Source: Lachnospiraceae bacterium
GTDB lineage: Bacteria > Bacillota > Clostridia > Lachnospirales > Lachnospiraceae
NCBI GenBank assembly: GCA_021153185.1
Contig: JAGKTY010000017.1
Coordinates: 1 to 55,191, forward strand
Direction of reading: 5' to 3'
DNA length: 55,191 bases
Every line of letters starts with the position of its first letter. The stretch's first letter is position 1. Below are positions 42,879 through 50,872 of the stretch, piece after piece. Below the pieces are notes generated by a model that worked only from the letters and a program-made list of their open reading frames with translations, was not told where the DNA came from and made no database searches. Position numbers and translations under genes: made by a program.

Positions 42879-43934
42879 ATGATGACACTCGAAGAAATCT
42901 TACGGATTGCGTTTTCAGCCAATGCGTCAGATATTCACCTTACGGTAGGTATTCCACCAAAAATGCGTGTAAACGGACATTTATATGCGATTGATTGTCC
43001 ACCGCTCACCTCAGCAGACACATTGCAGATCTGTCTGAGCATTTTGAACCCGTTCCAGAGAGAGCGGTTTGAAGAGCGCGGTGAGTACGATTTGTCGGTT
43101 GCGTTTCCGCAGATTGGACGTTACCGTGTTAACGTTTATAAGCAGAGAGGTTCTATCGGTATCGCACTCCGTACTGTAGGTACCAAGATTCCGGATGCGG
43201 AGGTACTTGGTGTTCCAAAGAGTGTTATTGAGTTATACAAACGTAAAAGAGGTTTGATTCTCGTAACAGGTCCTACAGGTAGTGGTAAGTCCACGACACT
43301 TGCTTCTATCATCGACCGTATCAATTCAAACCGTGATGCACATATTATTACACTGGAAGAGCCGATTGAGTATTCACATATGCATAAGATGTCAATTGTA
43401 AACCAGCGTGAAATCGGACAGGATACACAGTCCTTCGGTAACGCACTGCGTGCTGCACTCCGTGAAGACCCGGACGTTATTCTTGTCGGAGAGATGCGTG
43501 ATTATGAGACCATTTCGACTGCAATCAGTGCTGCTGAGACAGGACACTTGGTGCTTTCAACACTACATACAAACAATGCAGCGGCTACTATCGACCGTAT
43601 CATCGACGTATTCCCGCCACATCAGCAGGCACAGATCCGTACACAGCTTAGTAGTGTTATTGTTTCGATTATTGCGCAGCAGCTTTTACCAAATATCAAT
43701 GGTGACGGTCGTGTGGCTTCATTCGAGGTTATGCATGCCAACTCAGCGATTCGAAACCTGATCCGTGAAGGTAAATCACATATGATCTCTTCCGTTATTC
43801 AGACAAGTAAACATGAAGGTATGATTACAGCAGATGACGCACTTGTTCAGTTATACATGTCAAGACGTATTTCGAAAGAAGTCTGTATCCAGTATGCGCA
43901 GGATCCGGAGAAGATGAAATCAAAGATTATGTAA
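42879..43934 (+). CDS. pilT: Type IV pilus retraction ATPase PilT
   Basis: 351-residue hexameric secretion-type ATPase. Walker A G-P-T-G-S-G-K-S-T (about 129-137), Walker B region D-V-I-L-V-G-E-M-R-D, the His box T-G-H-L-V-L-S-T-L-H-T, and the PilT-specific A-I-R-N-L-I-R-E-G-K (about 289-298) are present. It depolymerises type IV pili for twitching or DNA uptake; dprA and comM elsewhere in the window would fit competence. No other pilus genes are nearby. The codon use is noticeably different from its neighbours (rich in CGT, GTA), as in highly expressed genes. ATG after AAAGGGG. Confidence 0.94.
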   Translation: MMTLEEILRIAFSANASDIHLTVGIPPKMRVNGHLYAIDCPPLTSADTLQICLSILNPFQRERFEERGEYDLSVAFPQIGRYRVNVYKQRGSIGIALRTVGTKIPDAEVLGVPKSVIELYKRKRGLILVTGPTGSGKSTTLASIIDRINSNRDAHIITLEEPIEYSHMHKMSIVNQREIGQDTQSFGNALRAALREDPDVILVGEMRDYETISTAISAAETGHLVLSTLHTNNAAATIDRIIDVFPPHQQAQIRTQLSSVIVSIIAQQLLPNINGDGRVASFEVMHANSAIRNLIREGKSHMISSVIQTSKHEGMITADDALVQLYMSRRISKEVCIQYAQDPEKMKSKIM

Positions 43935-44018
43935 GTAAGGTAAGGTGCCTATCAGGAAATCTGTATGGGCATCTTTTCTTTTTCCGTAAACAAACCGAAA
44001 ACATAAGGAGAGTCTTTT

Positions 44019-45387
44019 ATGAGCAATATTTATGTAAACCAATTAGGATATCGCCCATCAGGCCGAAAAGTTGCAACACTTTCTAAAGGTGGCGTCTTTT
44101 GTGTGATTCGTATTGAAAACGAACAAGAGAAGGTTGTATATGAAGCCGAGACAACGGAAGCAATGTTTGATGATGCTTCCGGGGAAACAGTTTGTAAGGC
44201 AGATTTTTCCGGTATCAAAGAAAACGGTATTTATTTCTTAAAGGATGCCGATGGAAATAAGAGCCACAAATTTGAAATACGGGACGGAGTTTATGATGCT
44301 GTATTTTATGATATGATCCGTGAACTTTATTATCAAAGATGCGGGTGTGCGCTTCCTGAGCAGTTCGCCGGAAAATATGCGCACGACAAATGTCATATGA
44401 AGCTTGCAAAGCTTTTGTGGGATCAGACAAAGACAAGAGATGTGACAGGCGGATGGCATGATGCCGGAAGAGGACGAAGATCAGTTCTATATCTTTGAGG
44501 TGTCTTCTATGGCGACGGCTGATTTTGCAGCATGTATGGCGCTTGCAAGCCGTGTGTACGGTCTGTTTGACAAGGCACTTGCAGACAGAATGTTAGCAGC
44601 CGCTAACAAGGCGTGGGGATGGCTTGCAAACAATCCGGAGTATGTCGGTTTTCAGAATCCGGAGGGATGTAATACAGGTCAGTACGAAGATGAGACAGAT
44701 GTGGATGAAAGACTTTGGGCGGCAGCAGAGATGTATGTCACAACAGGCCAAGAACAATATGCAGATGTCATTCGGAAGCTTATGGGCGAAGCAATCGGCT
44801 GTACGGATTTTGGATGGACGGATGTTTCGGGATTTGCAAGCATGGCCATTTTGACAGATGAAAATCAGACTGCAAGCGATGATATCGTTTCCTATTTTAC
44901 AAAGAAAGTGATGAAGGAAGCGGATGCACTTCTTGCGATTCAAAGCAAAAATGCATATGAGCTTGGTATGGTCGTTGATGATTACGTCTGGGGCAGCAAT
45001 ATGGTTGTAGCCAATAAGGGAATTTTGCTTGTGCTTGCAGGATATATGACGGGACAGAGTAAGTATTTTGCTGCAGCGGAAAATCATCTGCACTATCTGC
45101 TGGGACGTAATGCGATGGATGTCAGTTATGTGACGGGACATGGAAGCAATCCGTTTATGCATCCACATAACCGTTACACGATTTGTGACGGCGTGGAGAA
45201 ACCGATGCCGGGACTTGTGAGCGGCGGACCATTCAAGGATTTCTGTGATCAGACGGCACTTGGACAGATTCCGAAGGGAACGCCTCCGATGAAGTGTTAT
45301 CTCGACAACAATATGAGTTATTCGACGAATGAGATTACGATTTATTGGAACACGGCGGCTGTGCTTATGACAGCGGGAATTTTATAG
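44019..45387 (+). pseudogene. GH9 endoglucanase broken by an internal deletion
   Basis: Two overlapping reading frames (44019-44498 and 44458-45387) are the halves of one family 9 glycoside hydrolase. The first has the Ig-like N-terminal domain (N-Q-L-G-Y-R-P) and the start of the catalytic domain up to G-G-W-H-D-A-G. The second resumes at M-P-E-E-D-E-D-Q-F and includes H-G-S-N-P-F-M-H-P-H-x-R and the acid Glu in N-E-I-T-I-Y-W-N. The D-A-G-D catalytic base region and an estimated 80-100 residues between are missing, and the frame shifts at the junction (about 44458). Without the catalytic Asp it cannot be active. No signal peptide. Ribosome site AAGGAGAG is intact. Confidence 0.88.
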
Positions 45388-45398
45388 AGTGAATGAAG

Positions 45399-45433
45399 AG
45401 AACCATCTTTCCGGTAGGAGAGATGGTTCTTTT
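45399..45433 (+). terminator. Terminator after the GH9 pseudogene
   Basis: AGAACCATCT (45399-45408) pairs perfectly with AGATGGTTCT (45421-45430), followed by TTT. On the minus strand it lies just past the antitoxin stop and may serve both directions. Confidence 0.85.
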
Positions 45434-45438
45434 GCTCT

Positions 45439-45648
45439 TTAGAGAAATTGAAGCGTACGTTTTTGAGCCACACAATCATTTAAATACAAATTGATTAAGG
45501 TTTGATATGGAACACCCACTTCGTCCGCCATATTTTTAAAGTATTCAATAGTGGATTCATTAAGATTAATGGTTATCTGTTTTTTGGCAACTTTTGCGTA
45601 TGGGTTTTTACGCGGATTAAGGGTTACAACATCATATTCATCTCTCAT
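45439..45648 (-). CDS. BrnA/RHH-type antitoxin
   Basis: 69-residue protein whose second half is a ribbon-helix-helix DNA-binding domain (K-Q-I-T-I-N-L-N-E-S-T-I-E-Y-F-K, then Y-Q-T-L-I-N-L-Y-L). This fits BrnA and related antitoxins that neutralise BrnT and autorepress the pair. It starts 4 bp after the toxin stop, with the ribosome site inside the end of the toxin gene, so translation is coupled. Toxin-first order is typical of brnTA. Confidence 0.82.
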   Translation of the reverse strand: MRDEYDVVTLNPRKNPYAKVAKKQITINLNESTIEYFKNMADEVGVPYQTLINLYLNDCVAQKRTLQFL

Positions 45649-45652
45649 ATGC

Positions 45653-45982
45653 TCACCAGCTTTCGTTTAATTTTGCGTATTGCTTGCTTTCCTTCATGGT
45701 TGCTTTTCTGGCAGAAATAATTCGAATAGCATTCGATTGATCCCGATAACAATGACTGATAACCAATAGATTGGCCTTTTGGCTAATTGCTAATAGTATA
45801 AAACGATTTTCATCCAAAGAATGATCCGGATCATCAAGTAGAATGCCTTCATCATCAAAAAATGCACTAGCAGCCTCATGAAATGTTATTCCGTGTTTGC
45901 GGAAATTGGAGATTGCTTTATTAAGGTTCCACTCAAAAGATAAATTATTTATAATTATATTATAATTATGAAATGCGTTCAT
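45653..45982 (-). CDS. BrnT-family ribonuclease toxin
   Basis: 109-residue DUF497/BrnT protein. F-E-W-N-L-N-K-A-I-S-N-F-R-K-H-G-I-T-F (about 16-34), E-A-A-S-A-F-F-D-D, and the closing R-I-I-S-A-R-K-A-T motif are family features; BrnT toxins cleave RNA with a RelE-like fold. The ATG has AAAGGA upstream. The first 15 residues are encoded by an unusually AT-rich palindromic stretch and are absent from typical BrnT, so they may be a local addition. The pair is followed in the reverse direction by the GH9 terminator. Confidence 0.85.
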   Translation of the reverse strand: MNAFHNYNIIINNLSFEWNLNKAISNFRKHGITFHEAASAFFDDEGILLDDPDHSLDENRFILLAISQKANLLVISHCYRDQSNAIRIISARKATMKESKQYAKLNESW

Positions 45983-46005
45983 GTCAATCTGTCCTTTCGC
46001 GTAAA

Positions 46006-47220
46006 TTATTGTGTTCGGCAGACCAAATTCCCTGACTGTGACACATACCCTTGCAACTGCATCGTGGTGAGCTCAAATAAAAGCACGGAAAGGTCAAAGA
46101 TGCCGGTGCGTGCACAAAGTGCTTCCATGGTGATAGGCGTTTGCTCAAGACTTTGGTAGATGATAGATTGCGTTTCGGAAAAAGAAGCCGGAATAACAGA
46201 TTGTTTTTGGGCAAGTTCGTTGTAGTCATGATAAACAGAGCGTTTAGACATGTGTGGCGGAGGAAAAACGGAGGCAGACCTCATATCAGGTGAAGCTGTT
46301 TCGGCATTGGCACGCTGTTTTACAAGCGGAAGAATGTCTTCCTTTAGTTCGGATAAAAAAAGCTTTGGAGAAAGAAGTGGGCGGGCACCGTCGCGAAGCA
46401 GACGGTTACAGCCATCGCTGAGACGGTCTGTGATGCGGCCGGGGAGCGCATAGACCTCTTTGCCCTGCTCTAACGCCATGTCCACGGTAATTAATGTACC
46501 GCTTTTCAGCTTTGCTTCAATGACAACGACGACATCGCTTAGACCGCTGATGATACGGTTGCGGGGCGGAAAGAGGCTTGCCTTTGACTTGGTACCGGGC
46601 AAATACTCTGACATAATGCCACAGTTTTGAGCGTCCCAGAGAGCGTCGTAGAGCGGACGGTTTCGGGGCGGATAGCAGACGTCTACGCCGCATCCGAGTA
46701 CGGCAAAGACATTACCGCCGGCGTCATGGGCACTTTGTTGGCTGATTCCGTCTATTCCGGAGGCCATACCGCTCACGACACTGATTCCTTCTGCGGCAAG
46801 CGTGCTTCCGAGCTCTTTGGCGACATAAGAACCATAGCTGCTACAACATCTTGCACCGACGATTGCAACGGACAGAGTATCTTGTGGTGGGAGAGTTCCG
46901 TGCACATATAATGTGAGTGGCGGATCGGGAATCCGCTTTAAGCGACTTGGATATGCACAATCCCAAGGAAAGAGTACGTTGATTTCTTTTTGCAACAGTT
47001 TATCGTATTCTTTTTGTAAATCGAGGGTGTGCCTTTCTTTCAGCGTATGTGCGATTTGCGCGGTTAACAGCTTTTCACTTGCCAATTTATCTAATTGCAG
47101 GTCGCTAAGCTCATAAATGGATTTGGAGGTATATCCGGCTTGTGACAGAGACATTACAGTTTTTAGACCGATTCCTTCCGTGGAAGCAAGCCAATAGTCA
47201 TAGAGAATGGTTTCAGTCAT
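46006..47220 (-). CDS. dprA: DNA processing protein DprA
   Basis: 404-residue DprA/Smf, which loads RecA onto incoming single-stranded DNA during transformation. A Rossmann-like core (about 105-310) has V-G-A-R-C-C-S-S-Y-G, S-G-M-A-S-G-I-D-G and P-P-R-N-R-I-I-S-G-L-S-D. The C-terminus has a winged-helix domain. I chose the ATG at 47220, overlapping the comM stop by 8 bp; a TTG two codons earlier is the alternative. The comM-dprA pair forms an operon. Confidence 0.93.
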   Translation of the reverse strand: MTETILYDYWLASTEGIGLKTVMSLSQAGYTSKSIYELSDLQLDKLASEKLLTAQIAHTLKERHTLDLQKEYDKLLQKEINVLFPWDCAYPSRLKRIPDPPLTLYVHGTLPPQDTLSVAIVGARCCSSYGSYVAKELGSTLAAEGISVVSGMASGIDGISQQSAHDAGGNVFAVLGCGVDVCYPPRNRPLYDALWDAQNCGIMSEYLPGTKSKASLFPPRNRIISGLSDVVVVIEAKLKSGTLITVDMALEQGKEVYALPGRITDRLSDGCNRLLRDGARPLLSPKLFLSELKEDILPLVKQRANAETASPDMRSASVFPPPHMSKRSVYHDYNELAQKQSVIPASFSETQSIIYQSLEQTPITMEALCARTGIFDLSVLLFELTTMQLQGYVSQSGNLVCRTQ

Positions 47221-48784
47221 GGTCAAAATCCTCCTCAGTATCCAGTCTGCGGAAGCACACTGCCTGTGCGAGATTCATTTTGGTGATGTGCTCATGATCC
47301 TCAAGGTCAGCAATTGTACGTGCAACGCGTAGAATACGATAATATCCGCGTGCGCTCAGATTCTGATTATAAAAGACCTGCGCCATAAATTCTTCTTCAG
47401 CGTCACCCAGCTTGCAGTAGGTTTGCAATGCACTTCCCTGTAATTCGGCATTAAAACGGATTCCTGTCCCTTCATATCTGGCTTTTTGACGTTCTCTTGC
47501 AATCAGTACGCGCTCACGCATCTGGGCGCTGCTTTCTTCAAATTCCGTACTCCGAAGTTCGTCAATGGTTACCGGATTGACACCGACTGTCAAGTCGAAA
47601 CGGTCAAAAAGCGGTCCGGAAATGCGGGACTGATACCTGGAAATTTCAGATTGGGAACACTTGCATCTGTTCATGTCCGGATAAAAACCGCATGGACAAG
47701 GGTTCATGGCTGCAACGAGCATAAAATCAGCCGGATACGTGACGTTGCCCTGTGTACGGGAAATCATGACATGACGGTCCTCAAGCGGCTGACGGAGCAC
47801 ATCCAAGTTACCCCGGCCAAATTCGGGAAGTTCGTCGAGAAAAAGAATGCCGCGATGGGCAAGCGATACGGCGCCGGGACGGGGTTTCGTGCCACCACCA
47901 ATGAGCGCCTGTTTGGTGGTGGTGTGATGCGGATTTAAAAAAGGACGTATTTTGATGAGGGGTTCGGATTCTTTTAGCAATCCGGCGACACTGTAAATTT
48001 TGGTGACTTCAAGACTTTCCGCTTCGGACATGAGCGGAAGAATAGTGGGAATCCGTTTGGCAATCATTGTTTTTCCACTGCCGGGAGGCCCACTCATCAG
48101 TAAATTGTGAAAACCGGCTGCGGCAATCATAGAAGCGCGCTTGGCCATACACTGTCCGTGGATTTGGTTAAAATCGGTGTCGGCAGGATAAACGGTTTCA
48201 AAAGTCATCTGCTCTCTAAGCCCTTCTTTTGCGATGTCGGAAAAGCCTTCGGAAAACAGTAGGAGTGCATCGGAAATACAGGTGACACCCCAAATATGAA
48301 TGCCGCTGACGAGTGTTGCCTCTCCTAGGTTTGCGGCGGGAACGATGCAATGTTTGAAGCCATGTTCTTTTGCCATGCAAACAAGTGACAGGACGCCGCG
48401 GATCGGTTTGACTTCTCCGTTTAAACCAAGTTCGCCGACAATCAATGATTTAGCAAAAAGCGATCTGGATTCATTGGTTAACATAACATTATTTCTGTTC
48501 AAATTGTTTTCATGGCTTAAAATACCAAGTGCCATGGGCAAATCGTATGCGTTCCCGTCTTTGCGGAAATCAGCCGGTGCAAAATTGATTGTAATATGCT
48601 TGGGAGAAAGCGGAAAACCGGCATTTTTAATCGCGACACGAACGCGGTCCTTCGCTTCCCTGACTTCGGTGCTTAAGTATCCGACCATGTCCATGCCCGG
48701 CAGGCCGTCTGAAACATCCACTTCCACTGATACAAGCTTGCTTTCAACACCGTAAACGGCGCCTGAATAGATAATTTGAACCAT
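47213..48784 (-). CDS. ComM/YifB magnesium-chelatase-like AAA ATPase
   Basis: 523-residue protein with an N-terminal Lon-protease-like fold (ChlI domain 1), a central AAA module with Walker A G-P-P-G-S-G-K-T (about 224-231) and L-F-L-D-E-L-P-E-F Walker B, and a C-terminal ChlI domain. ComM is a branch-migration helicase that helps integrate transformed DNA. The ATG at 48784 follows AAGGAGG; the longer frame adds an unsupported 21-residue leader. It is transcribed ahead of dprA. Confidence 0.94.
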   Translation of the reverse strand: MVQIIYSGAVYGVESKLVSVEVDVSDGLPGMDMVGYLSTEVREAKDRVRVAIKNAGFPLSPKHITINFAPADFRKDGNAYDLPMALGILSHENNLNRNNVMLTNESRSLFAKSLIVGELGLNGEVKPIRGVLSLVCMAKEHGFKHCIVPAANLGEATLVSGIHIWGVTCISDALLLFSEGFSDIAKEGLREQMTFETVYPADTDFNQIHGQCMAKRASMIAAAGFHNLLMSGPPGSGKTMIAKRIPTILPLMSEAESLEVTKIYSVAGLLKESEPLIKIRPFLNPHHTTTKQALIGGGTKPRPGAVSLAHRGILFLDELPEFGRGNLDVLRQPLEDRHVMISRTQGNVTYPADFMLVAAMNPCPCGFYPDMNRCKCSQSEISRYQSRISGPLFDRFDLTVGVNPVTIDELRSTEFEESSAQMRERVLIARERQKARYEGTGIRFNAELQGSALQTYCKLGDAEEEFMAQVFYNQNLSARGYYRILRVARTIADLEDHEHITKMNLAQAVCFRRLDTEEDFDHD

Positions 48785-48892
48785 AAAAAGTCCTCCTTGT
48801 GAAATTGTTTGATTGCGTAATTGGGCGATGTGCCTACGATTATGCAAGAATCATGAAGCAATCGTGCGACTGCTTGTATAGAATGATAAGAA

Positions 48893-48972
48893 TTTGCAGC
48901 TGCAGGTGACAAAGAAGCTGCAAAGTCATCTGAATTGGCGTAAGTGTAGCATAAGTGATAAGAGTACGTCAA
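48893..48972 (-). promoter_or_regulatory. comM promoter and leader hairpin
   Basis: On the minus strand TTGACG (48972-48967) and TACACT (48948-48943) with an 18-bp spacer, then a leader containing a perfect 8-bp hairpin TTTGCAGC/GCTGCAAA (48924-48917 with 48900-48893). The hairpin may be regulatory. It forms part of the 421-bp divergent gap between comM and the coiled-coil gene. Confidence 0.5.
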
Positions 48973-49048
48973 CTGTACTTTTTCGAGAAATGTTTACAAA
49001 AGGTTTACATAATGTTGAGTTTGAAAAATCTTTGTGCAAAATCACGAC

Positions 49049-49076
49049 TTGAAAAGAGGAGAGATTGTAGTATACT
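49049..49076 (+). promoter_or_regulatory. Promoter of the coiled-coil protein gene
   Basis: TTGAAA (49049-49054), 16-bp spacer, TATACT (49071-49076). It predicts a 5' leader of about 140 nt that includes the structure at 49085-49181. Confidence 0.65.
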
Positions 49077-49084
49077 GTCTGCTA

Positions 49085-49181
49085 ACAGGTAATATTTTCT
49101 AGTTGGACGTGCCATCTTAGGGTTCACGTTTTTTCATATATCTTAGGTTTTTTTCAGTTTTCGATGAAAATTCTTACCTGT
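49085..49181 (+). ncRNA. Candidate structured leader RNA
   Basis: A closing helix ACAGGTAA-(T)-ATTTTC (49085-49099) pairs with GAAAAT-(TC)-TTACCTGT (49166-49181). Inside it lies a hairpin ACGTG/CACGT (49107-49129) followed by TTTTTT, which looks like an intrinsic terminator, and an ATCTTAGG motif is present twice (49114, 49140). The arrangement resembles an attenuator or riboswitch-like leader. I recognise no known class. Confidence 0.45.
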
Positions 49182-49223
49182 ATTTCAATATCAAATTTAT
49201 TATAAATGGAGGTAAGAAAGAGG

Positions 49224-49940
49224 ATGACAAACGAAGAATTACTTGTGGCGGTTACGAATGTCATTGATGACAAGTTCGAAAAGCAGGAGAAGAAGCTGAC
49301 AGAAAAAATGACCGCAATAATGGATGAGCGGTTTGAGCAGCAGGAGAAGAAACTGACAGAAAAAATGACCGCGATGATGGATGAGCGGTTTGAACAGCAG
49401 GAGAAGAAGCTGACGGAAAAAATGACCGCAATGATGGATGAGCGGTTTGAGCAGCAGGAGAAGAAGCTGATTGAGAAGACATCAGATATGATTGGGGATA
49501 GCTTAGCAAGCCACGAAAATGAAATGCTGATTAAAATGTCTACCATGATTGATCAAAAAATAATGCCGCTTGAAACGCGGTTAGACCGGATTGAAAATAA
49601 ATTGGATCAACACGATATAGAGTTTAGGCGGATTCATGAAAAGCTGGATGCACATGATGGACTATTAAGGGATCACCAACAGCAATTGTTGGAATATCAA
49701 AAACAATTTGATCTGATAAACAACAAACTGGATTCCCAAGATTTCCAGCTGAAACAAATGCGATGTGATTATGAAACGAGAATTTTGCCTGTTGTGGATG
49801 AGGTGTTTGCCTGCTATAAACAATCCTGTGAGAAGTATAGAGTACAGGCGGATCATTTCGTGGAAATGAGGACAGATATCGGTTTGTTAAAAAACACGGT
49901 ATCAAATCACTCTGCACGACTAAAAGCAGCAGGAATTTAA
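49224..49940 (+). CDS. Coiled-coil protein with 57-nt tandem repeats
   Basis: 238 residues, almost entirely helical and highly charged, with no membrane segment or signal peptide. It opens M-T-N-E-E-L-L-V-A-V-T, and four 19-residue repeats (E-Q-Q-E-K-K-L-T-E-K-M-T-A-M-M-D-E-R-F) follow, the last one diverged. The second half is a coiled coil with heptads (R-L-D-R-I-E-N-K-L-D-Q). Similar proteins of unknown function are common in Lachnospiraceae. I chose ATG 49224, 10 bp after GGAGGT, over ATG 49206, which would place the ribosome site inside the gene. Confidence 0.8.
   Translation: MTNEELLVAVTNVIDDKFEKQEKKLTEKMTAIMDERFEQQEKKLTEKMTAMMDERFEQQEKKLTEKMTAMMDERFEQQEKKLIEKTSDMIGDSLASHENEMLIKMSTMIDQKIMPLETRLDRIENKLDQHDIEFRRIHEKLDAHDGLLRDHQQQLLEYQKQFDLINNKLDSQDFQLKQMRCDYETRILPVVDEVFACYKQSCEKYRVQADHFVEMRTDIGLLKNTVSNHSARLKAAGI
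49278..49505 (+). repeat. Four tandem 57-bp coding repeats
   Basis: Units at 49278-49334, 49335-49391, 49392-49448 and 49449-49505, all in frame. Units 1-3 are nearly identical at DNA level (GAGCAGCAGGAGAAGAAG... with third-position changes); unit 4 diverges in its second half. Copy number could vary by slippage without shifting frame. Confidence 0.88.
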
Positions 49941-50041
49941 TTAGAATAACTGGTAATAATCAGAAAAATCAATTAAAATAGATTGGAATCAATTTGCGTC
50001 CAAAAGCAAATGATCATTATGCGAAGTAGATAGGTACAAAT

Positions 50042-50404
50042 ATGCAATCAAAAGGAACAGGAATCGATTACTTATTGCTCCACCTCTTGTTTATGTTTAA
50101 TGCGACAGGTGGCATATTCAGCAAACGGGCGGGCATGGCGCCGCTCTTTTCGAAGACATTTTTTATCAATTATATGGGTATTTTTGCGGTGATGGTCGTC
50201 TACGCGATATGCTGGCAGCAGCTCCTTAAGAGGATTCCGCTCACGGTAGCTATGGCGAACAAATCAGCGACCGTTATCTGGGGAATCGTGCTCGGCGCTT
50301 TGGTTTTTCATGAGACAATCACGATATGGAATATCGTTGGAGCGTGCATTATCATCATAGGAATACTGATGTTCGTAAGAACGGAGCAGGAGGAGCAGAA
50401 ATGA
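50042..50404 (+). CDS. Small DMT/SMR-type transporter, subunit 1
   Basis: 120-residue protein with four predicted membrane helices (about 9-28, 38-55, 66-85, 92-112), of EmrE/ArnE size. It overlaps the next gene at ATGA, and both are half-size members of the drug/metabolite transporter superfamily, so they probably form a heterodimer. The substrate is unknown; paired forms export drugs, polyamines or lipid-linked sugars. No strong ribosome site is visible before the ATG. Confidence 0.8.
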   Translation: MQSKGTGIDYLLLHLLFMFNATGGIFSKRAGMAPLFSKTFFINYMGIFAVMVVYAICWQQLLKRIPLTVAMANKSATVIWGIVLGALVFHETITIWNIVGACIIIIGILMFVRTEQEEQK

Positions 50405-50736
50405 TACCGTATGTGATTCTCTACCTGATTTCTGTTTTCATTGCATCAATCTCACAGATTCTTCTCAAAAAAAGTGCAATGAAACAGTACAATTACAAAT
50501 TTGGCGATTATCTGAATGCATATGTCATTTGCGCATACGGAATGCTTTTTGTGTCTATGTTTCTGACAATGCTTGCACTCAAAATGGTTCCGCTTAAGCT
50601 TTCTCCGGTTATTGAGGCGACCAGCTATCTTTATGTAGCACTACTGAGCATGATTTTTCTAAAAGAAAAGATTGGAAAGAAAAAAGCAGCTGCGCTTGCA
50701 ATTATCCTTGTGGGAATCGTTGTGAGCGGACTGTAA
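50401..50736 (+). CDS. Small DMT/SMR-type transporter, subunit 2
   Basis: 111 residues with four membrane helices and S-Q-I-L-L-K-K-S-A-M near residue 17, a common EamA/SMR opening pattern. P-V-I-E-A-T-S-Y-L-Y at about 69-78 matches the conserved helix 3 region of the family. I chose the ATG at 50401 that forms an ATGA overlap with the upstream stop; a longer frame from 50326 lies wholly inside subunit 1. Ends in a terminator at 50751. Confidence 0.82.
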   Translation: MIPYVILYLISVFIASISQILLKKSAMKQYNYKFGDYLNAYVICAYGMLFVSMFLTMLALKMVPLKLSPVIEATSYLYVALLSMIFLKEKIGKKKAAALAIILVGIVVSGL

Positions 50737-50750
50737 TGAGACGGATGAAG

Positions 50751-50774
50751 ACTCCCTTTAATGAGGGAGTTTTT
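50751..50774 (+). terminator. Terminator after the DMT/SMR pair
   Basis: ACTCCCT (50751-50757) pairs with AGGGAGT (50764-50770), followed by TTTT. Confidence 0.85.
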
Positions 50775-50872
50775 CGATTTTTGACGAATTCTTTTCTATG
50801 TATTTTGGTTGTTTCTGCAAATGAATTCTGTTATGATTAAACTGGTGGGAAAAAGATTTTTGGAGGTGCAAA

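Noticed and set aside
49278..49505. CRISPR-like array
   Set aside because: The repeats are contiguous, 57 bp, in frame and without spacers.
49154..49546. 130-residue Ser/Phe/Cys repeat protein on the minus strand
   Set aside because: The repeats are the reverse complement of the 57-bp coding repeats; the plus-strand gene has the promoter and ribosome site.
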